A DNA stretch of 64,000 nt from Undaria pinnatifida (lineage: Eukaryota; Sar; Phaeophyceae; Laminariales; Alariaceae). Below the pieces are notes generated by a model. That model saw only the letters and a program-made list of their open reading frames with translations, was not told the origin of the DNA and did no database searches. The stretch lies in assembly GCA_012845835.1 (NCBI GenBank), contig JABAKD010000018.1, forward strand, positions 4,981,279-5,045,278. Reading direction: 5' to 3'. This document shows positions 11,938 to 23,106 of the stretch, one piece after another. How positions within the stretch are numbered: position 1 is the first letter of the stretch; each line of letters starts with the position of its first letter. The translations under genes and the position numbers were made by a program.

Positions 11938-12800
11938 GTCGGCCGTTCGCCCGAGATGGGTGGTTGTTTTTTCATGACGAGTCGTAGTTAGACATACTAG
12001 TTTCGGCAAGGCCTGTAGCATGCGACTACAGCAGATACACTCCGTGTTCTACACCCCCTGTCCCTGATGTTGGGAGTTCCGGACAACGGCGGCGTCGTCG
12101 ACTGCCTTACAAGGCTTTTGCGCGTGCCCGCCCGTGGCTGACGAAGTAATTCAAAAGCAGGCACGGGGAGAATAGTTCAGGCACGCCTGTTCCAGAAAAC
12201 GTGGCCCAGGCACTAGTCTAGGCAATGCTCTTGTAAATGCGCCTAGAGATATTTTGTGCCGACGGCAAGCTTCACGTGTCCTCCTCTTGGCCAACGCTCC
12301 AAGGGACTACTTGTAAATACCACAGGCGCAGAGCAGTACAGCCGACACAACTCAGACGCCAGACATTCCAGACGCACGCCTAACGTATGACTTAACTTCG
12401 ACAGCCCGCCATGACCTCGGGATTGCCCAGGCCCGCCACGTGCCCGACGGGTAGCAGAGATCCGACAGCTCCCGTCTTCTCAGTATTAGTAGATTTTGTA
12501 CGTATTTGACGGTACAGGCCTCCCACGTGCCCAGCGAATATCTTGCCCGGATAGATGCGAACACTCGCCATCTCCTCGTTAAAAGATTTCGCGTAAACCT
12601 AACATCTTCTCGCTCCAAGGTGAAAGATACAGCATGGTCCTGAAATTAACACTATGGATTCATTGTTTTCGATCAACCCCACGCCACGGCATTGCCTGTA
12701 TATAATATGCTGTCTCCCGTGGATATGGAAACTGCATAACAATGTCTCCATTGGTTTTCTACCATCGAAAATAAACTCTGTCGATGTTTGCCTCCCTCAG

Positions 12801-13004
12801 TGCTTGGGCTAAGGACCAGGTAGTATAGAGTACGAAGACACGGCCTTCTACCTCGAGGGGGACTCGTTCGATCTCTGCGGAGGACACTCTACAGGACAGG
12901 GCACCTTCCACTACCACAGCGCGGCGGGTTGTCTCCAGGGTTAGGCAGCGCTAGCGGCGGGGACCAGCGCCAGCGAGCAATCTGCGCTGCTCGGATGGGC
13001 TTAT
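12801..13004 (+). pseudogene. Relic of YHYH exon 4
   Basis: It is bounded by a good acceptor (TGCCTCCCTCAG, ending at 12800) and donor (GTGAGC at 13005), as in the minus-strand copy. The downstream frame reads YEDTAFYLEGDSFDLCGGH and then GTFHYHSAAGCLQG, the YHYH-domain signature with the first Tyr of YHYH changed to Phe. Two extra bases around GTAGTATAG shift the frame, and a CAG codon has become TAG after CLQG. Length is 204 against 202 in the intact exon. Confidence 0.85.
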
Positions 13005-13349
13005 GTGAGCGGTTCTTTCTATGGAATTGCAACCCCCTGTCGTTCTACGATAGCCCCCCCAATTTTTCTTAAATGAGATCGCCGGTTTGGAAACCAGCTC
13101 CCGGCCGTAACGCCTGAATTACGGTGCCCCTTGCCACCCCGACGCCATCGTTCGATCGCCCTTTGCAAACAATAAAGTACATGGAGATATTTGTTTCCTA
13201 GCATATTTGCTCGTGTCGAGTAAACATGAAACGTCTGTTAAAGAAATCGCCGGTTTTGGGGCGGGGGCTATCGTAGAATCAGTCCCCCCGGAAATAGGCT
13301 AGACCTGTCCAATAGTGTTTCTTCTTTGCAGTTTCCAGTGTGCGTTCTT

Positions 13350-13420
13350 TTACAGAAACAAGCGGCGGTTGTCGCGAGGGCAAGCACCAGCGAGAGCTCT
13401 GCGCTGCTAGGATGCACTTA
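13350..13420 (+). pseudogene. Duplicated tail of exon 4
   Basis: TTACAG followed by AAACAAGCGGCGGTTGTCGC and CTCTGCGCTGCTAGGATGC repeats the last third of exon 4 about 420 bp downstream. The minus-strand gene has the same extra tail at 35562-35630, so this duplication is older than the split of the two copies. The donor is lost here. Confidence 0.7.
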
Positions 13421-13821
13421 CATAAACGATTCTTGGCCCATTAGAGAAATATGTGATACCACAGAAGGATGGAGAAAGGGCAACTTTGACGTGAAAAGTA
13501 GGTCGAAATTAAGCCGGACGTATGAGCATGTAATTTAGAAAAAATATAACAAAAAGGGTTCCTTGTTTGCAGTTTCCTCGGACAAGGATCTTACTTCTTC
13601 AGTTGTTTAGGAGAGGGTCGATTGTTCCAAAGGCGGGCCACCTTGCGACGGCCTCCCTACCTAATGCCCCCCCGCACAGTCGAGTATCCCGTGCAAAATC
13701 TCAACGCTCGGTCCCATACTCTACCCATTAACGATTTCCTCACGCGTTTACGACCATGTAACATTTTCCCGCTTCCGTGCGTTCGTCACGACTTTTCAAC
13801 CATACCGTGAACCGTCTGCAG

Positions 13822-13872
13822 GAAAGATTTCCGATCTACGGACATCTAGCTCCGGACGGCGTAGAAACGAAG
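13822..13872 (+). pseudogene. Relic of YHYH exon 5
   Basis: Exactly 51 nt between CTGCAG and GTGAGA, encoding ERFPIYGHLAPDGVETK. The intact paralogue has DGFPIYGQRGPDGVEMK, the canonical end of YHYH domains. This exon is still open, and its Gly-to-Arg and Arg-Gly-to-Leu-Ala changes hit conserved positions. Confidence 0.85.
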
Positions 13873-13928
13873 GTGAGAAAATAACGCCCGATACTTCAAA
13901 GTAATCCAGGCACAGTCGTTCTATTTAG

Positions 13929-14014
13929 CTGAGATTGTCTATCTCTGTGGCCTTGGCGCAAACGCAGCGAGTGGACGGCAGCGTAATGTAGCTCCCTTCG
14001 AGAGCGTTTGCAAG
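13929..14014 (+). pseudogene. Relic of candidate exon 6
   Basis: CTGTGGCCTTGGCGCAAACGC encodes CGLGANA and matches 35007-35091 on the minus strand. In the shared part every difference falls in a third codon position, which supports a coding past. Exon limits are not certain. Confidence 0.5.
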
Positions 14015-14024
14015 ACGAGCGGGC

Positions 14025-14050
14025 GGGGGGGGGGGGGGGGGGGGGGGGGG
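14025..14050. repeat. Poly(G) tract
   Basis: 26 consecutive G residues directly after the exon 6 relic. Confidence 0.95.
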
Positions 14051-14562
14051 CGTTTTGATTTATAGCCTAGTACTAAAACCATAGATACTCTCATCTATAC
14101 AACGACGGGACGGAGCACGTAAGGGTTTGCACCGACCATGCAGACATCGCGTGCATCAAGCGCGAAGCGCCGTGAGGTGTTCGGCGAGTGGCATGGAGGG
14201 TGAGCTTTGCTGAAAACGGAGGGAGGGAGGGGTAAGGATAGATCACCGAGCCATTTACTGCACCCGTGTTTTTCCTGGACAAGATGCTTGGGACTTGTGT
14301 TCGACATAATATACCAGGTATAGAACACTGGTGCACCTTAATCGACAGCGCGTTCCGCTGCCCACCCTTTTGGGCCCTATACACGGCACCGCATAGCCCA
14401 CCGACTGCGATGTTCGAAATCCTAAGATTGTAGCATTCACGAGTATGACCATGCAACGTATGTATGGCGTAGACCGTTGCTTGGCAGTTCGGCACATCTC
14501 CTATCCCGGTGCAGCACAGGCTTCTTCGTGTCCCCGATGCTGCAATTGTCATACACTGTCAG

Positions 14563-14620
14563 CACGTCTTCCCTTTCAAGCCCCAAACGTGTTGGTTGGT
14601 TGACAGACGACTCCATGAAG
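14563..14620 (+). pseudogene. Relic of candidate exon 7
   Basis: After CACTGTCAG the frame reads HVFPFKPQTCW. The minus-strand counterpart reads DVFPFEATKGW, with silent third-position changes across V-F-P-F. The donor may be CATGAAG|GTAGAC. The exact limits, and whether this belongs to the spliced message, remain uncertain. Confidence 0.45.
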
Positions 14621-15223
14621 GTAGACATCGGCTCCTTCCGAGAACAACCGGTGCTAGTCCCCGTGGAGGCCCAACACGCCGTCCAGTACTACCCGTACCC
14701 GACGCTTCTTGGCTCTAGTAACATGATGATGTTCAGGAAGAATCGAAGTTAAAGCTACCCTCCATATTGATCGGATGACATACCCTGTATGTAATAGCAA
14801 TGATCTTATATCAATGCTTGTTGTTTCCTGCGTCGTGAGCTCCGCTCTCTTCGCCAGTGTGCTACATGTTGTATGCGCGCAGGCACGTGGAGAGCAAGGA
14901 GGTGGTGAGATATTTGTCAAATGCAATAAACTGATTCGCATTGATGTGTCGAACTCGCGTCCGCTTGGAGCTATATTTTTGACAAGGAAGGTGGGAAGTC
15001 CTTACCTGTATTCACCGCACGGTCCCAGCGCGCCAACGGTTCACGCTCATAGTATTTTGATCAAGGAACAAATCAGTCTGCATCGCCTGCGTTTCCTTTC
15101 TCCCATCAAGCCGTTCAGACGCATTACCTGGTAATCAGGGCTCAAGTCGATCTACATCGATCGCTTATTCTTTCTTTCTTCCCGTGTTTCGCACTCCCTG
15201 GCCGGCTGTGATATGCGCGGCAG

Positions 15224-15328
15224 ATGTGCGACTTGGACAGTGCAGACTCCACTGCCTGCTTGGATGTTTGCTCCGGGTACGAGGCACTCATTCCCGACAT
15301 CGGCGACTTCGCCTACCGCTACAATACG
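15224..15328 (+). pseudogene. Relic of exon 8 (conserved, unrecognised segment)
   Basis: 105 nt from GGCAG|ATGTGC to ATACG|GTGGGA, the same length as the minus-strand exon 34193-34297. It encodes CATWTVQTPLPAWMFAPG and then TRHSFPTSATSPTATI. Over the first 20 codons the two copies differ only by silent third-base changes. The exon itself is still open. I do not recognise the family. Confidence 0.75.
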
Positions 15329-15419
15329 GTGGGAAGCAATACCACTGTAAACATTCTTGTCATCCGACAGTGTGCAGCATGAGCTGCAATATCGATGACT
15401 CATAAAAAATTCTAGAAAG

Positions 15420-16730
15420 AAAGAAACCAAGTGCAGTCTGAAACGTATGTATGTCCTATGGGTAGAGAGTCGATAAATGTATATTGAATATGCTTCTATA
15501 GAAGTGTGGTTTCGTAACTGGTTATGCGTCCTCTGTAGCCGCTGGCCGCCGGGCAGAGGTAGGTCAAGGGAATCGCGCGTCTAGCTATTCTAACTCTCTG
15601 TACGGTTTAGTTTTTTTAGTCGCCGTTTCTGAGACGGCCATCATTTTTCATCGCGGTTGGCCACTGGAGCGTCTTAACCGGAGTTGTTTTACATGGTTTT
15701 GGTTTCCAGAGAGATTTTACTAGGGCTAATAGTTCCCGGCTCAAAAAGGCCACAGCCACGCGCACGCGTCGGTCACTTTAAACGTGCCATCCGACGCTGC
15801 CTAGAAAGTCTCGTGGTTCTCCTGGGTGAGCTCGGCGAGAAATCCTAGTCTGCATCTGCAAAGTTCCCCCTCCTTCGCTTTAATCCTGAAGTCTGTATTG
15901 TCAAGCACAGAGGTGTAGCTCATTTGATGAAATTCTAATTTCTCCCTTCTCAAGGCAACATTATGGGCTCTCTATTATATACAACGTACCATCTACGTAT
16001 ATGATATCGATTCAAGTCATCAGGCCGTGTTATAGACTGCAAGAGAACGAGTATAAACGCGAGAAAAAGTGCGCTGCAACAGGAGAACACTAGTCTACAT
16101 TCATAGAGTACTCTCCTCACGTGGGTCAGAGAAACGGCTGGCCCTAGCCACACCGAGCCTTCGCAGTTCAGCACTCGCCAATACGCCCAGTCGAGTGTGA
16201 TATAGTTTACTGTTTTACTCGACCAATATCCTCTTTGTTTGGCTTGGATTCGCAACAAACAGACAGCAGGAGCAGCAACAGCTGACAACAGCGGCAGCAA
16301 CAGCACAAGCAGACCCGCGTCGACTCATACCATACCACGACTCTTCCCAACAGACCCCACATATTTACATATATATTCGACGATATACACTGCACATTGC
16401 CGTACAACCCACTACCCATTGCTGTAAAGCAGAACTGTCTCAACAGTATGCTCGTGTAATATGCCGTACGCAGTGCATACGAAGCGCACGCAAGCGCGCA
16501 CTAAAACAGGATATAAGTAGGAAAACAATATAGTTCAGATCACAAGCGCGCGAGAGCACCTGAAAATCGCTGCCCGGAACCCGTCACTGGCCGTGAGAGG
16601 GGGAGGATACCCGTATAGTGTACAGGTATACCGAAGAACAAATAACGGCACGAAATGTAATGTAAATGTACATTATAGCATTTGTTGAGCCTCAGCCATC
16701 CATCGAGTACACAAGAACACCAACGACCGA
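15420..16730. other. Intron-like region of the pseudogene
   Basis: No recognisable counterpart of exons 9 or 10 of the minus-strand gene. No clear element termini. ORFs here are short and have no family resemblance. Confidence 0.4.
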
Positions 16731-16987
16731 GGCTACGGTAGGGGGGGTACCCCCATTTTCACTGGTGTGTTTGAGCCACTCGCACGAGTGGCTCTGTACC
16801 CCACAGATGAAGATGGTTTACGCACTTGTTTCGGCGCAGCTTAGATCACCTTTGCATTGCGAATTAATTTCGCCAATGTATAACGTGAAGAATAAGCAAA
16901 TTCACATAGGAACAAAGGGGTTACTCGCGCGAGTGACCCCTGGCCACTGAAATAAAAGGCCCAAAAGGGGACCCCCCTACCGTAGCC
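16731..16987. mobile_element. MITE-3 copy, intact inverted ends
   Basis: 257 bp. The left end GGCTACGGTAGGGGGGTACC and the right end GGACCCCCCTACCGTAGCC are inverse over 17 bases. Inside are two palindromes, GAGCCACTCG-CA-CGAGTGGCTC and AGGGGTTACTCGCGCGAGTGACCCCT (one mismatch). A second, older copy is at 21764-22035. There is no transposase, and no obvious target duplication is visible. Confidence 0.8.
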
Positions 16988-17855
16988 TGGGTCCAACGAT
17001 AGCAGCATAGACACCGCCGAAGGGAAAAAACAGAGCGGGGATTTAGATCGAGGCTGGGGCTATCCCAGTCGATTATATCTCTTAGGTTTACCTAGAGCGT
17101 CTATAAGCAAAAGCGTCGGACCGCCTGTCATAAACTAACTGCTCGGATATATACACCGAGATCTTTTTTTGTTACGACAAGCAGTTTTTGGGATGTTGTA
17201 GTACACGACTACGGAGAAGGCAATTTTTTGACAACATGATGTAATCATATGTGCCGGTATCTACGTTGGTGCGGTGTGTCGGACTCCGACATTTCAACAT
17301 CGCTCTTTCAAACCCAGCCATCCTCAACTTTGGTGTTTAGGAGATCCTATTCGTTGCGGACGTTTTTCGTCGCTGGCACCTTTTAATGAGTGTGTGATGC
17401 ACGGTATATGTACTACTACTACAATAACATGCCACATCCGTTCGTCGGTGACAGGGTCGTTTTTTATAATTGTTGTCGTATTTGGTCCCAAAGATAGATG
17501 TTTCTCGTTTCTAAACCTGTTCTTGTTGACGGGCCACTGCTTTGTTGCGGCCGTGCTTCTGCGGTGGTTATGCTTCTGATGGGAACTGTGACCACACTTT
17601 TGCTGTTGGGGTCGGATGCCAATTGTGTCTCTTCCGTAGCTTCGACTGGGGGAGGGGCGGTTTTTTGCTTCTGCTGTACAGCAAACGCCCTCGTTAACTC
17701 AAACCATTTACCAGGTATAAGGCTGTCACTACCTATCCGAGCTGCGCACATGTGTCCGACTCTCAAGTGACCAGATGCCAGCTATTCTGTGTAAGTGATC
17801 ACATACATGCAGCCATCCAACATGTAAATACTAACGCCTAGGGAAATGCAGGCCG
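16988..17855. other. Intron-like region of the pseudogene
   Basis: No exon recognised. Contains TACCAGGTA at 17709. The ORFs of about 100 codons here have no recognisable domain. Confidence 0.4.
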
Positions 17856-18003
17856 ATGACAAATACTCTGCTGTTGTCACTACTGCTACCGCCACTGCTG
17901 CCGCAATCTCTGCTGCTACCACTGCTTCTGCTGCCGCTACTGCTGGTTCTGCTTCTGATGCCGCTTCTTCTGCCGCTGCTGCTAATTTGCCGCTGCCACC
18001 GTC
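17856..18003. repeat. Degenerate CTG-type triplet tract
   Basis: A CTG/CTN-rich tract just before the discoidin exon relic. A CAG/CTG tract occupies the equivalent place (30840-30900) before the exon in the minus-strand gene, so it predates the duplication. Confidence 0.7.
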
Positions 18004-18030
18004 GCTTATGTATTAAAAATACTCTTTCAG

Positions 18031-18327
18031 AGTGGTTTCGAGACCAGTAGCGAGTACGACGACGACAGCGGGTACCTCGAGGTCGGGACCAAGACTACTG
18101 TTGACGTCGCAGCCACCGCGTATCACGAGGACCCCGGCGAGGATTTCAGTGACACGGTGTGCTTTGCAGACGGTTGCCTGCCCGCATTGGCTCACGGCGG
18201 CGACAGCAGCGACTTAGAATCAGGCGGCGGCGCACACGAGATCACGTTCACCTCCGGCGAGGCCGTGGACCTTATGGGTGCGCAAGTGGCCTTTTTTAAG
18301 GGAGAGGAGCCCTTGTGCTGGCGTCAG
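18031..18327 (+). pseudogene. Relic of exon 11 (discoidin-like, first half)
   Basis: It starts after TACTCTTTCAG. It encodes YLEVGTKTTVDVAATAY, DGCLPALAHGGDSSDLES and VAFFKGEE, matching 30518-30820 on the minus strand. Seven codons, including the Arg-Trp-Ser-Cys of the paralogue, are deleted in frame. The donor AAG|GTAACC of the paralogue is CAG|GAAACT here, so GT is lost. Confidence 0.82.
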
Positions 18328-18876
18328 GAAACTGGTAGGGGGTTAACTAACATCCATGTTGACGCGGTATATCTGTGAAATTGTGGCCCGTTGTGCCGTA
18401 GTATGATAAAGACGCATGGCGAGCGCTACTCCGGCCCTAGCACCCCAGATGCGCACTTACTTGCCGAGCTCCAGCACACGAGCTATCAGCTAATAAAGGC
18501 TTCTGATGAAGACGCCGTTTTCTACCTTCCAAACACAGGACGCTGGCAGTGCCGGACGGCCTATCTTTCCCCGATTATATCGCAGCACATTGATCATCTG
18601 TGTCAAAAATATGTCTTGCTCTAACGGGCGGTATGACCGCTGTTTCTGTGTAAAGAAAGCAGCTCGCACGGGCGTACATGCTACGTCCTTAGCCCTGCCC
18701 ATTGGGTTATTGGGTTCGGGTTAGAGTATAGGTTAGGGACATCTATACTATTGTATACCGCAGTGACCCTCGACCATTAGGTCAAATACGTGCAAAGGTG
18801 CCCTGCCGCTAGCACGGTGCACAGCCACCTAGACTAACACTATTGTCTGTTGCGGATGAACCATCGATTTATACAC

Positions 18877-19023
18877 ATCCGGATCAACGGCGACATAATC
18901 GGAACGTTCGAATCCTATATCGGATCCACGTTCAAATACTTCGATATCGAGAAGAGCGCGGTGGAATCTCTGACAATGGATTCTGTCGGTATCGCTACGG
19001 CCGAATGGATCAGCGTTGTTGAG
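18877..19023 (+). pseudogene. Relic of exon 12 (discoidin-like, second half)
   Basis: 147 open nt encoding IRINGDIIGTFESYIGSTF and ending TAEWISVVE before GTGGGT. The paralogue (29824-29970) starts after CACACAG, whereas here that position reads ATACAC, so the AG acceptor is lost. The similarity continues about 30 nt past the GTGGGT with codon-like substitutions, so the frame may run on to the stop at 19069-19071. Confidence 0.82.
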
Positions 19024-19239
19024 GTGGGTAACACCTCAAAAGCAGAGGGGCGCAGAGTCCTCAGGCTGTAGGCCTCGCACTTGCTCTCACGAAAATTCGG
19101 GTGCGAGCACTCCCAAGCCTATCTGCACTTTGTCCGTTCCTCTTTGTACTTGGTTCGAGCAGGCGGAGCACACGTAACTGCCCTCTCCTCGAGCCCGACG
19201 GTGCCACCCTATGGGCCAAAATATGGAAAGTGCCTTTCT

Positions 19240-19370
19240 CGCTGTCATCATTTTCATCCGGTAGCAGGTTTTTTGTTTCTCCAAAAATCAGTTTTCGGGA
19301 GAGGCCTTAAGCTCTCAAATTGAGGAATCTCAGAAAGCAAAGAGGTGCACCTCGATGGTAGCACGCGTCC
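19240..19370. mobile_element. MITE-1 partial copy
   Basis: Contains the conserved right half (CATCCGGTAGCAGG, GGGAGAGGCCTTAAGCTC) and the right terminus CCTCGATGGTAGCACGCG. The left terminus is missing. Confidence 0.65.
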
Positions 19371-19610
19371 TTGACAGTTTGTACGCTGAGGAGTATAGTA
19401 TATGCATATGTAAATTAGTTACTTTTTGGCATGCTTCTCTTCGGCGCTTCTGCAAAACCGGGCATTTTCTCTCACACTTCCGGCTGCGAGTGAGAAATCG
19501 GGTCATCGGTACTTTACGACGAACGCGTGGATCCCGGCCGAGCTCCATGGCGCTGCTCTGAGCATTCGATGTCGCTCAGCTGGCTCCCTTTTTCGGGGGC
19601 TTCGTTCGGC

Positions 19611-19884
19611 ACGTGCTACGATAGAGGTGGCACTTAGTGTCTGAAATGGTTTCTGAACGACGGGACTTCTTAACCCAAAACCGCCGGGAAAATATATATT
19701 TTGTTTGCACGATGTCCTCGTTTTATACCTAGCCCATAGGTTTTTTCTGGTTTTTTCGTCCGGAGCTGTTGTATTTTCTCCAGAAACCATTTTTTTGGGA
19801 GAGGTCCAAAGCTCCTAAAACGAGGGACCCCAAAAGAACGAGGGACCCCAGAAAAAACGCGGTGCACATTTATCGTAGCAGGCG
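19611..19884. mobile_element. MITE-1 copy
   Basis: It begins CACGTGCTACGATAGAGGTG and ends ACATTTATCGTAGCAGGCG, imperfect inverted ends. The body contains GGTTTCTGAACGACGGGACT and GGGAGAGGTCCAAAGCTCC. The segment CGAGGGACCCCA is doubled near the right end. Non-coding. Confidence 0.78.
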
Positions 19885-20955
19885 TCGTTCCGCCTCGCTG
19901 AGCCGAGTTGGTGAATGGAAAACGCCACACTTCAATTTCAGTTTTCAATACCCCGCACCGCCCTTGCATTTTCCCCTCCGCTCCCCCGCCCGCTGCACAA
20001 CATCGGTCCAATTGTAATTCCCTTTCTGCTGTCTGCTACGACACAGCTATATACAGCCAGACGCAACAACAGCAGCAGCAGAAGCAGCAGCACATATGTC
20101 GCACATCAAACGTAGCTGCTGCACCTAGCCGTGTGACTTGCGTTGTACACCTCGCATTGCACACATTGCACACCCCGTTCCCGGCACAAAACGCCTCCAC
20201 TCCACCGTCTACCTGGGGCATTAGGACCTAGCTACTATTTCTCGAGTGATTGTGTCCCTTGCCCATGCTAGGTAGTCGCACCGGGCAAGACCCGCAGGGG
20301 GGGCGGGGCATACTGCCTCCTGGTTTGTTTCGCCGAGACAATGAAAACCCATATGTTTTGGTTTTTCCTCGCTCTGTTGTTGTGCTACCGCATCACACGT
20401 GATCCTTGCGGATCCGTATATATGGCAGTCACACGTCACAACAGCAGTCGTGTCGTGAACCTCCTCCTTTGCGGCAGTCACAGACGGTGCTCCTGCGTGT
20501 GTGTGCGCGTTGCTGTATGTCCCAGGTGGTGTGTGTGAGTGGAGAGTGTGTTGTCATATGCACACAATACGATCAAAAAGAGCCGTGGATCGTTGTTTCG
20601 AAGTAGCCTGAACCCCGCAGCCACCAGAAAAGACGCACACAGCAGAAGCACAGCAGCAAGCATTTCAACGGCAGTCGTGTTTGTTTGTGTTTCCCTTTGT
20701 GCCAGTGGTCGCGGTGTATGTGCATGCGATTGGTGCACAGCAAGAGGTCGAACCACGACTTTTTTTTCTCGTCCGATGCAACGATCAAATAAAATTCAAA
20801 GGGCTATGTGCCCGGCATACGAATTATACATCAACCTATCAGTAGCTTTTGTGTACAGATCATCGAAACGCCTGTGCTACACCTTTTCGACTGGCAACCC
20901 CCGGGGAAACCAAGCAATTCCCATCCCGAAGGAGAAACCTTTTACAGACCCGTGC
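19885..20955. other. Unassigned spacer
   Basis: No recognisable exon. It has a short CAGCAG tract near 20070 and a GTGTGTG-rich stretch near 20495-20550. Confidence 0.4.
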
Positions 20956-20959
20956 TATC

Positions 20960-21225
20960 ACAGATATTATAAAAATTATAATACACTCCAGCTGTGAGAT
21001 CAAATATTTTGTCGAAACTCATCTTTGCAAGCTGTGTGTGATACTCCGATCGCGCGTATTACGGGTTGTGTGTCCTCATTAAGGATATAGGTCGGCGACT
21101 CCCCTTGCAACTACAGTGTAGCTACCAGGGTCAACAGGGTGATGTTAGGCAGCCTGTGCGCGGAAACTATAAAGCCTGTTTCTGAGGGGGACAAAATCTG
21201 ACAGCTGTGGAAGGAATTGTAATAG
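20960..21225 (+). repeat. Repeat R, forward terminal part
   Basis: From AATACACTCCAGCTGTGAG through GGTCGGCGACTCCCCTTGC to GACAAAATCTGACAGCTGTGG, then it stops. A clean 5' fragment of the R forward sequence. Confidence 0.8.
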
Positions 21226-21289
21226 CACTTTTGACAGGGCTGTGAGTCAGCATTTCGCAAATAATACCTAGTCGCCAGTCAGACCACCT

Positions 21290-21500
21290 CCTCTCCTCCT
21301 CCTCCTCCTCCTCCTCCTCCTCCTCCTCCTCCTCCTCCTTTCCTCCTCCTCCTCCTCCTCCTCCTCCTCCTCCTCCTCCTCCTCCTCCTCCTCCTCCTCC
21401 TCCTCCTCCTCCTCCTCCTCCTCCTCCTCCTCCTCGTCCTCGTCCTTCTCCTCCTCCTACCTCCTCGTCCTCTTCATTCTCCTCCTCCTCCTCCCCCGCC
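21290..21500. repeat. (CTC)n microsatellite
   Basis: About 210 bp of CTC/CCT with a few interruptions, followed by GTAGTTGTAGTT repeats to about 21552. The Gly/Glu minus-strand frame is an artefact. Confidence 0.93.
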
Positions 21501-21763
21501 AAGCAGTAGTAGTGGTAGTAGAGTCAGTTGTAGTTGTAGTTGTAGTTGTAGCGGCAGCTGTAGTAATATCACCGTTTCCCCATGGCGGAGCACCAAGCAC
21601 TACCGATAACACCTGCTGCTATCTATTTCATGCCATGTGCCTGGTACGTAAATACTGCCACTCAGTGGCTGGGGATGGAAATGTAAGGATCGTTTGTATT
21701 TTACACATGTAATCGAACGGCCTACAACATCATTCAAGGTTGTTAATTACCGGCGACGAAATC

Positions 21764-22035
21764 TAAGGTGGCGGGGGGAGGGGGGGGGGGACCCTGTTTC
21801 ATTGCTCGATTTGAGCTACTCGCATGCGTGGCTCTGTACCTCACTGCCGGAAAGACTTTAGTTTATCAGCTCGGCGCAGCGAAGCTAACACTTCCACTGC
21901 GGATTTGTTATCGCAGCATTTAAAGAGCAAGAACGCTGAAACAAAAACGCAGAGGAACAAGGGTGTTACTCTCGCGAGTGACCCCCAGACACTGCGAAAA
22001 AGGCAACAAAAAAGCATAACTCCCCTACCGTATCT
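21764..22035. mobile_element. MITE-3 degenerate copy
   Basis: Shares CTCGGCGCAGCGAAGCTAAC and the two internal palindromes (GAGCTACTCGCATGCGTGGCTC and TACTCTCGCGAGTGACCCCC, now imperfect) with 16731-16987. Left end is eroded; right end CTCCCCTACCGTATC. Confidence 0.65.
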
Positions 22036-22087
22036 TTGGTCCATACTACTACGTGTATTGTTAGTGTATTAACTAGTGCATTAGTGA

Positions 22088-22348
22088 CGCATGCTACGAT
22101 AGAGGTAGCACTTTTCTGCTTTTTTTTTGTCTTTATTTTGTGAATGGCGGAGCTCCTTATCCCCAAGATCGTCGGAAAGACCCATTTTCCTTGCATGATT
22201 CTCGCTAGTAGTGTACTTAAGGCATGAGGGTTTTGATCCGGCGTCAAATTTTATATTTCTCCAAAGCAATTTTTGGGAGAGGTCGTACTTGAGGTCGGAA
22301 AATTGTGGAACGTCAGAAAAAATGTGATGCACCACTATCGTAGCACGT
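22088..22348. mobile_element. MITE-1 copy
   Basis: Left end CGCATGCTACGATAGAGGTA, right end CACCACTATCGTAGCACG. Shares GGGAGAGGTCGTACTTGAGG-type interior with the other copies. Confidence 0.78.
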
Positions 22349-22852
22349 GTCTAGTACTAACAGCGCTGCTACTGTGCCCAGACCCTACAACACCACTACT
22401 ATGGGCAACGCAGATCTAGCGCCGCGAGCTGTGCCGTGGCCGTACCGCACGCTTGAAACAATTTGACGTTGACGGATACATGACATGTTCGTTCTTTACT
22501 GCTACTTGGTAGTGTGAAGAAACAGCTTTGATGGTGACTTCGCGTGTGTGATAGCGTTGAACCGGACTCCTTGCCTTACACACGCGTCATACGGCTAGCA
22601 GTCTCCTTCCCTGTTTAGCGCGAAAAGCGTGAAATCTACCGCATCTCTCGAATATTCGTGGTGTACTTGGCGTCGATATGAAGCCTCAGTATCGAGGCTG
22701 ATCGTGATTTTTCAATGATTTTCCCAAAGCTCCTCAGCACTTGAGAACATGGAGATCTGGATATCTTCCTCGAACTCCTCAGAAAAGATTAACAAACTCG
22801 GCGGGAGATCGTTAATTGGTGCTAGTCGATGCGCAAAACAAAGTGCGGAACC
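22349..22852. other. Unassigned spacer
   Basis: Nothing recognised beyond short motifs. Confidence 0.4.
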
Positions 22853-23106
22853 GTCCCACGGTAGGGGTGCAGCAGAAAGTTCCCGAGCTCCTCATATGAG
22901 GAGCTCAGCATCTTACCCGAAAAATGACTTCGATGGCATTCGTTCGCACAACCCGACCAAGCTTCTACGCCTTGTTAGTCCTCAAAAATAAATCTCGTGA
23001 AATTACTTCACCAATGACTAACCGGTAGCTCCTCCCTTGAGGAGCTCAATCGAACAGGTGCAATATTAGTTAATCCAACAACTGCAACCCCTACCGTGGG
23101 ATGACT
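22853..23106. mobile_element. MITE-2 reference copy
   Basis: Best-preserved member. The left end GTCCCACGGTAGGGGTGCAG and right end CTGCAACCCCTACCGTGGGATG are inverse. Inside are a GAGCTCCTCATATGAGGAGCTC perfect palindrome (22 bp) and CGATGGCATTCGTTCGCAC. No coding sequence. Confidence 0.82.

Larger units (their letters stand above)
10382..19023 (+). pseudogene. YHYH-discoidin pseudogene, paralogue of the minus-strand gene
   Basis: Relics of exons 3, 4, 5, 6, 7, 8, 11 and 12 of the minus-strand gene occur here in the same order on the plus strand: 10382-10491, 12801-13004, 13822-13872, about 13929-14014, about 14563-14620, 15224-15328, 18031-18327 and 18877-19023. Lesions include a 4-base insertion and a lost donor in exon 3, a 2-base insertion and a TAG in exon 4, a GT-to-GA donor change after exon 11 and an AG-to-AC acceptor change before exon 12. 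Exons 1, 9 and 10 were not found. Introns are longer than in the other copy because of insertions. Loss of function is inferred from these breaks; partial transcription cannot be excluded. Confidence 0.82.

Noticed and set aside
12801-13004. Treating the plus-strand YHYH copy as a second functional gene
   Set aside because: A frameshift and a TAG inside the domain core, plus lost splice sites elsewhere, argue against it.
15152-15430. Minus-strand frame with VPGANIQAGSGVCTVQVAHL, also on the plus strand at 34127-34327
   Set aside because: The two loci share this frame, but substitutions are silent only in the opposite strand's frame (CATWTVQTP...), so this one is a shadow of exon 8.
21167-21502. 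Gly/Glu-rich minus-strand frame
   Set aside because: It is the CTC microsatellite; the composition is explained entirely by the repeat.
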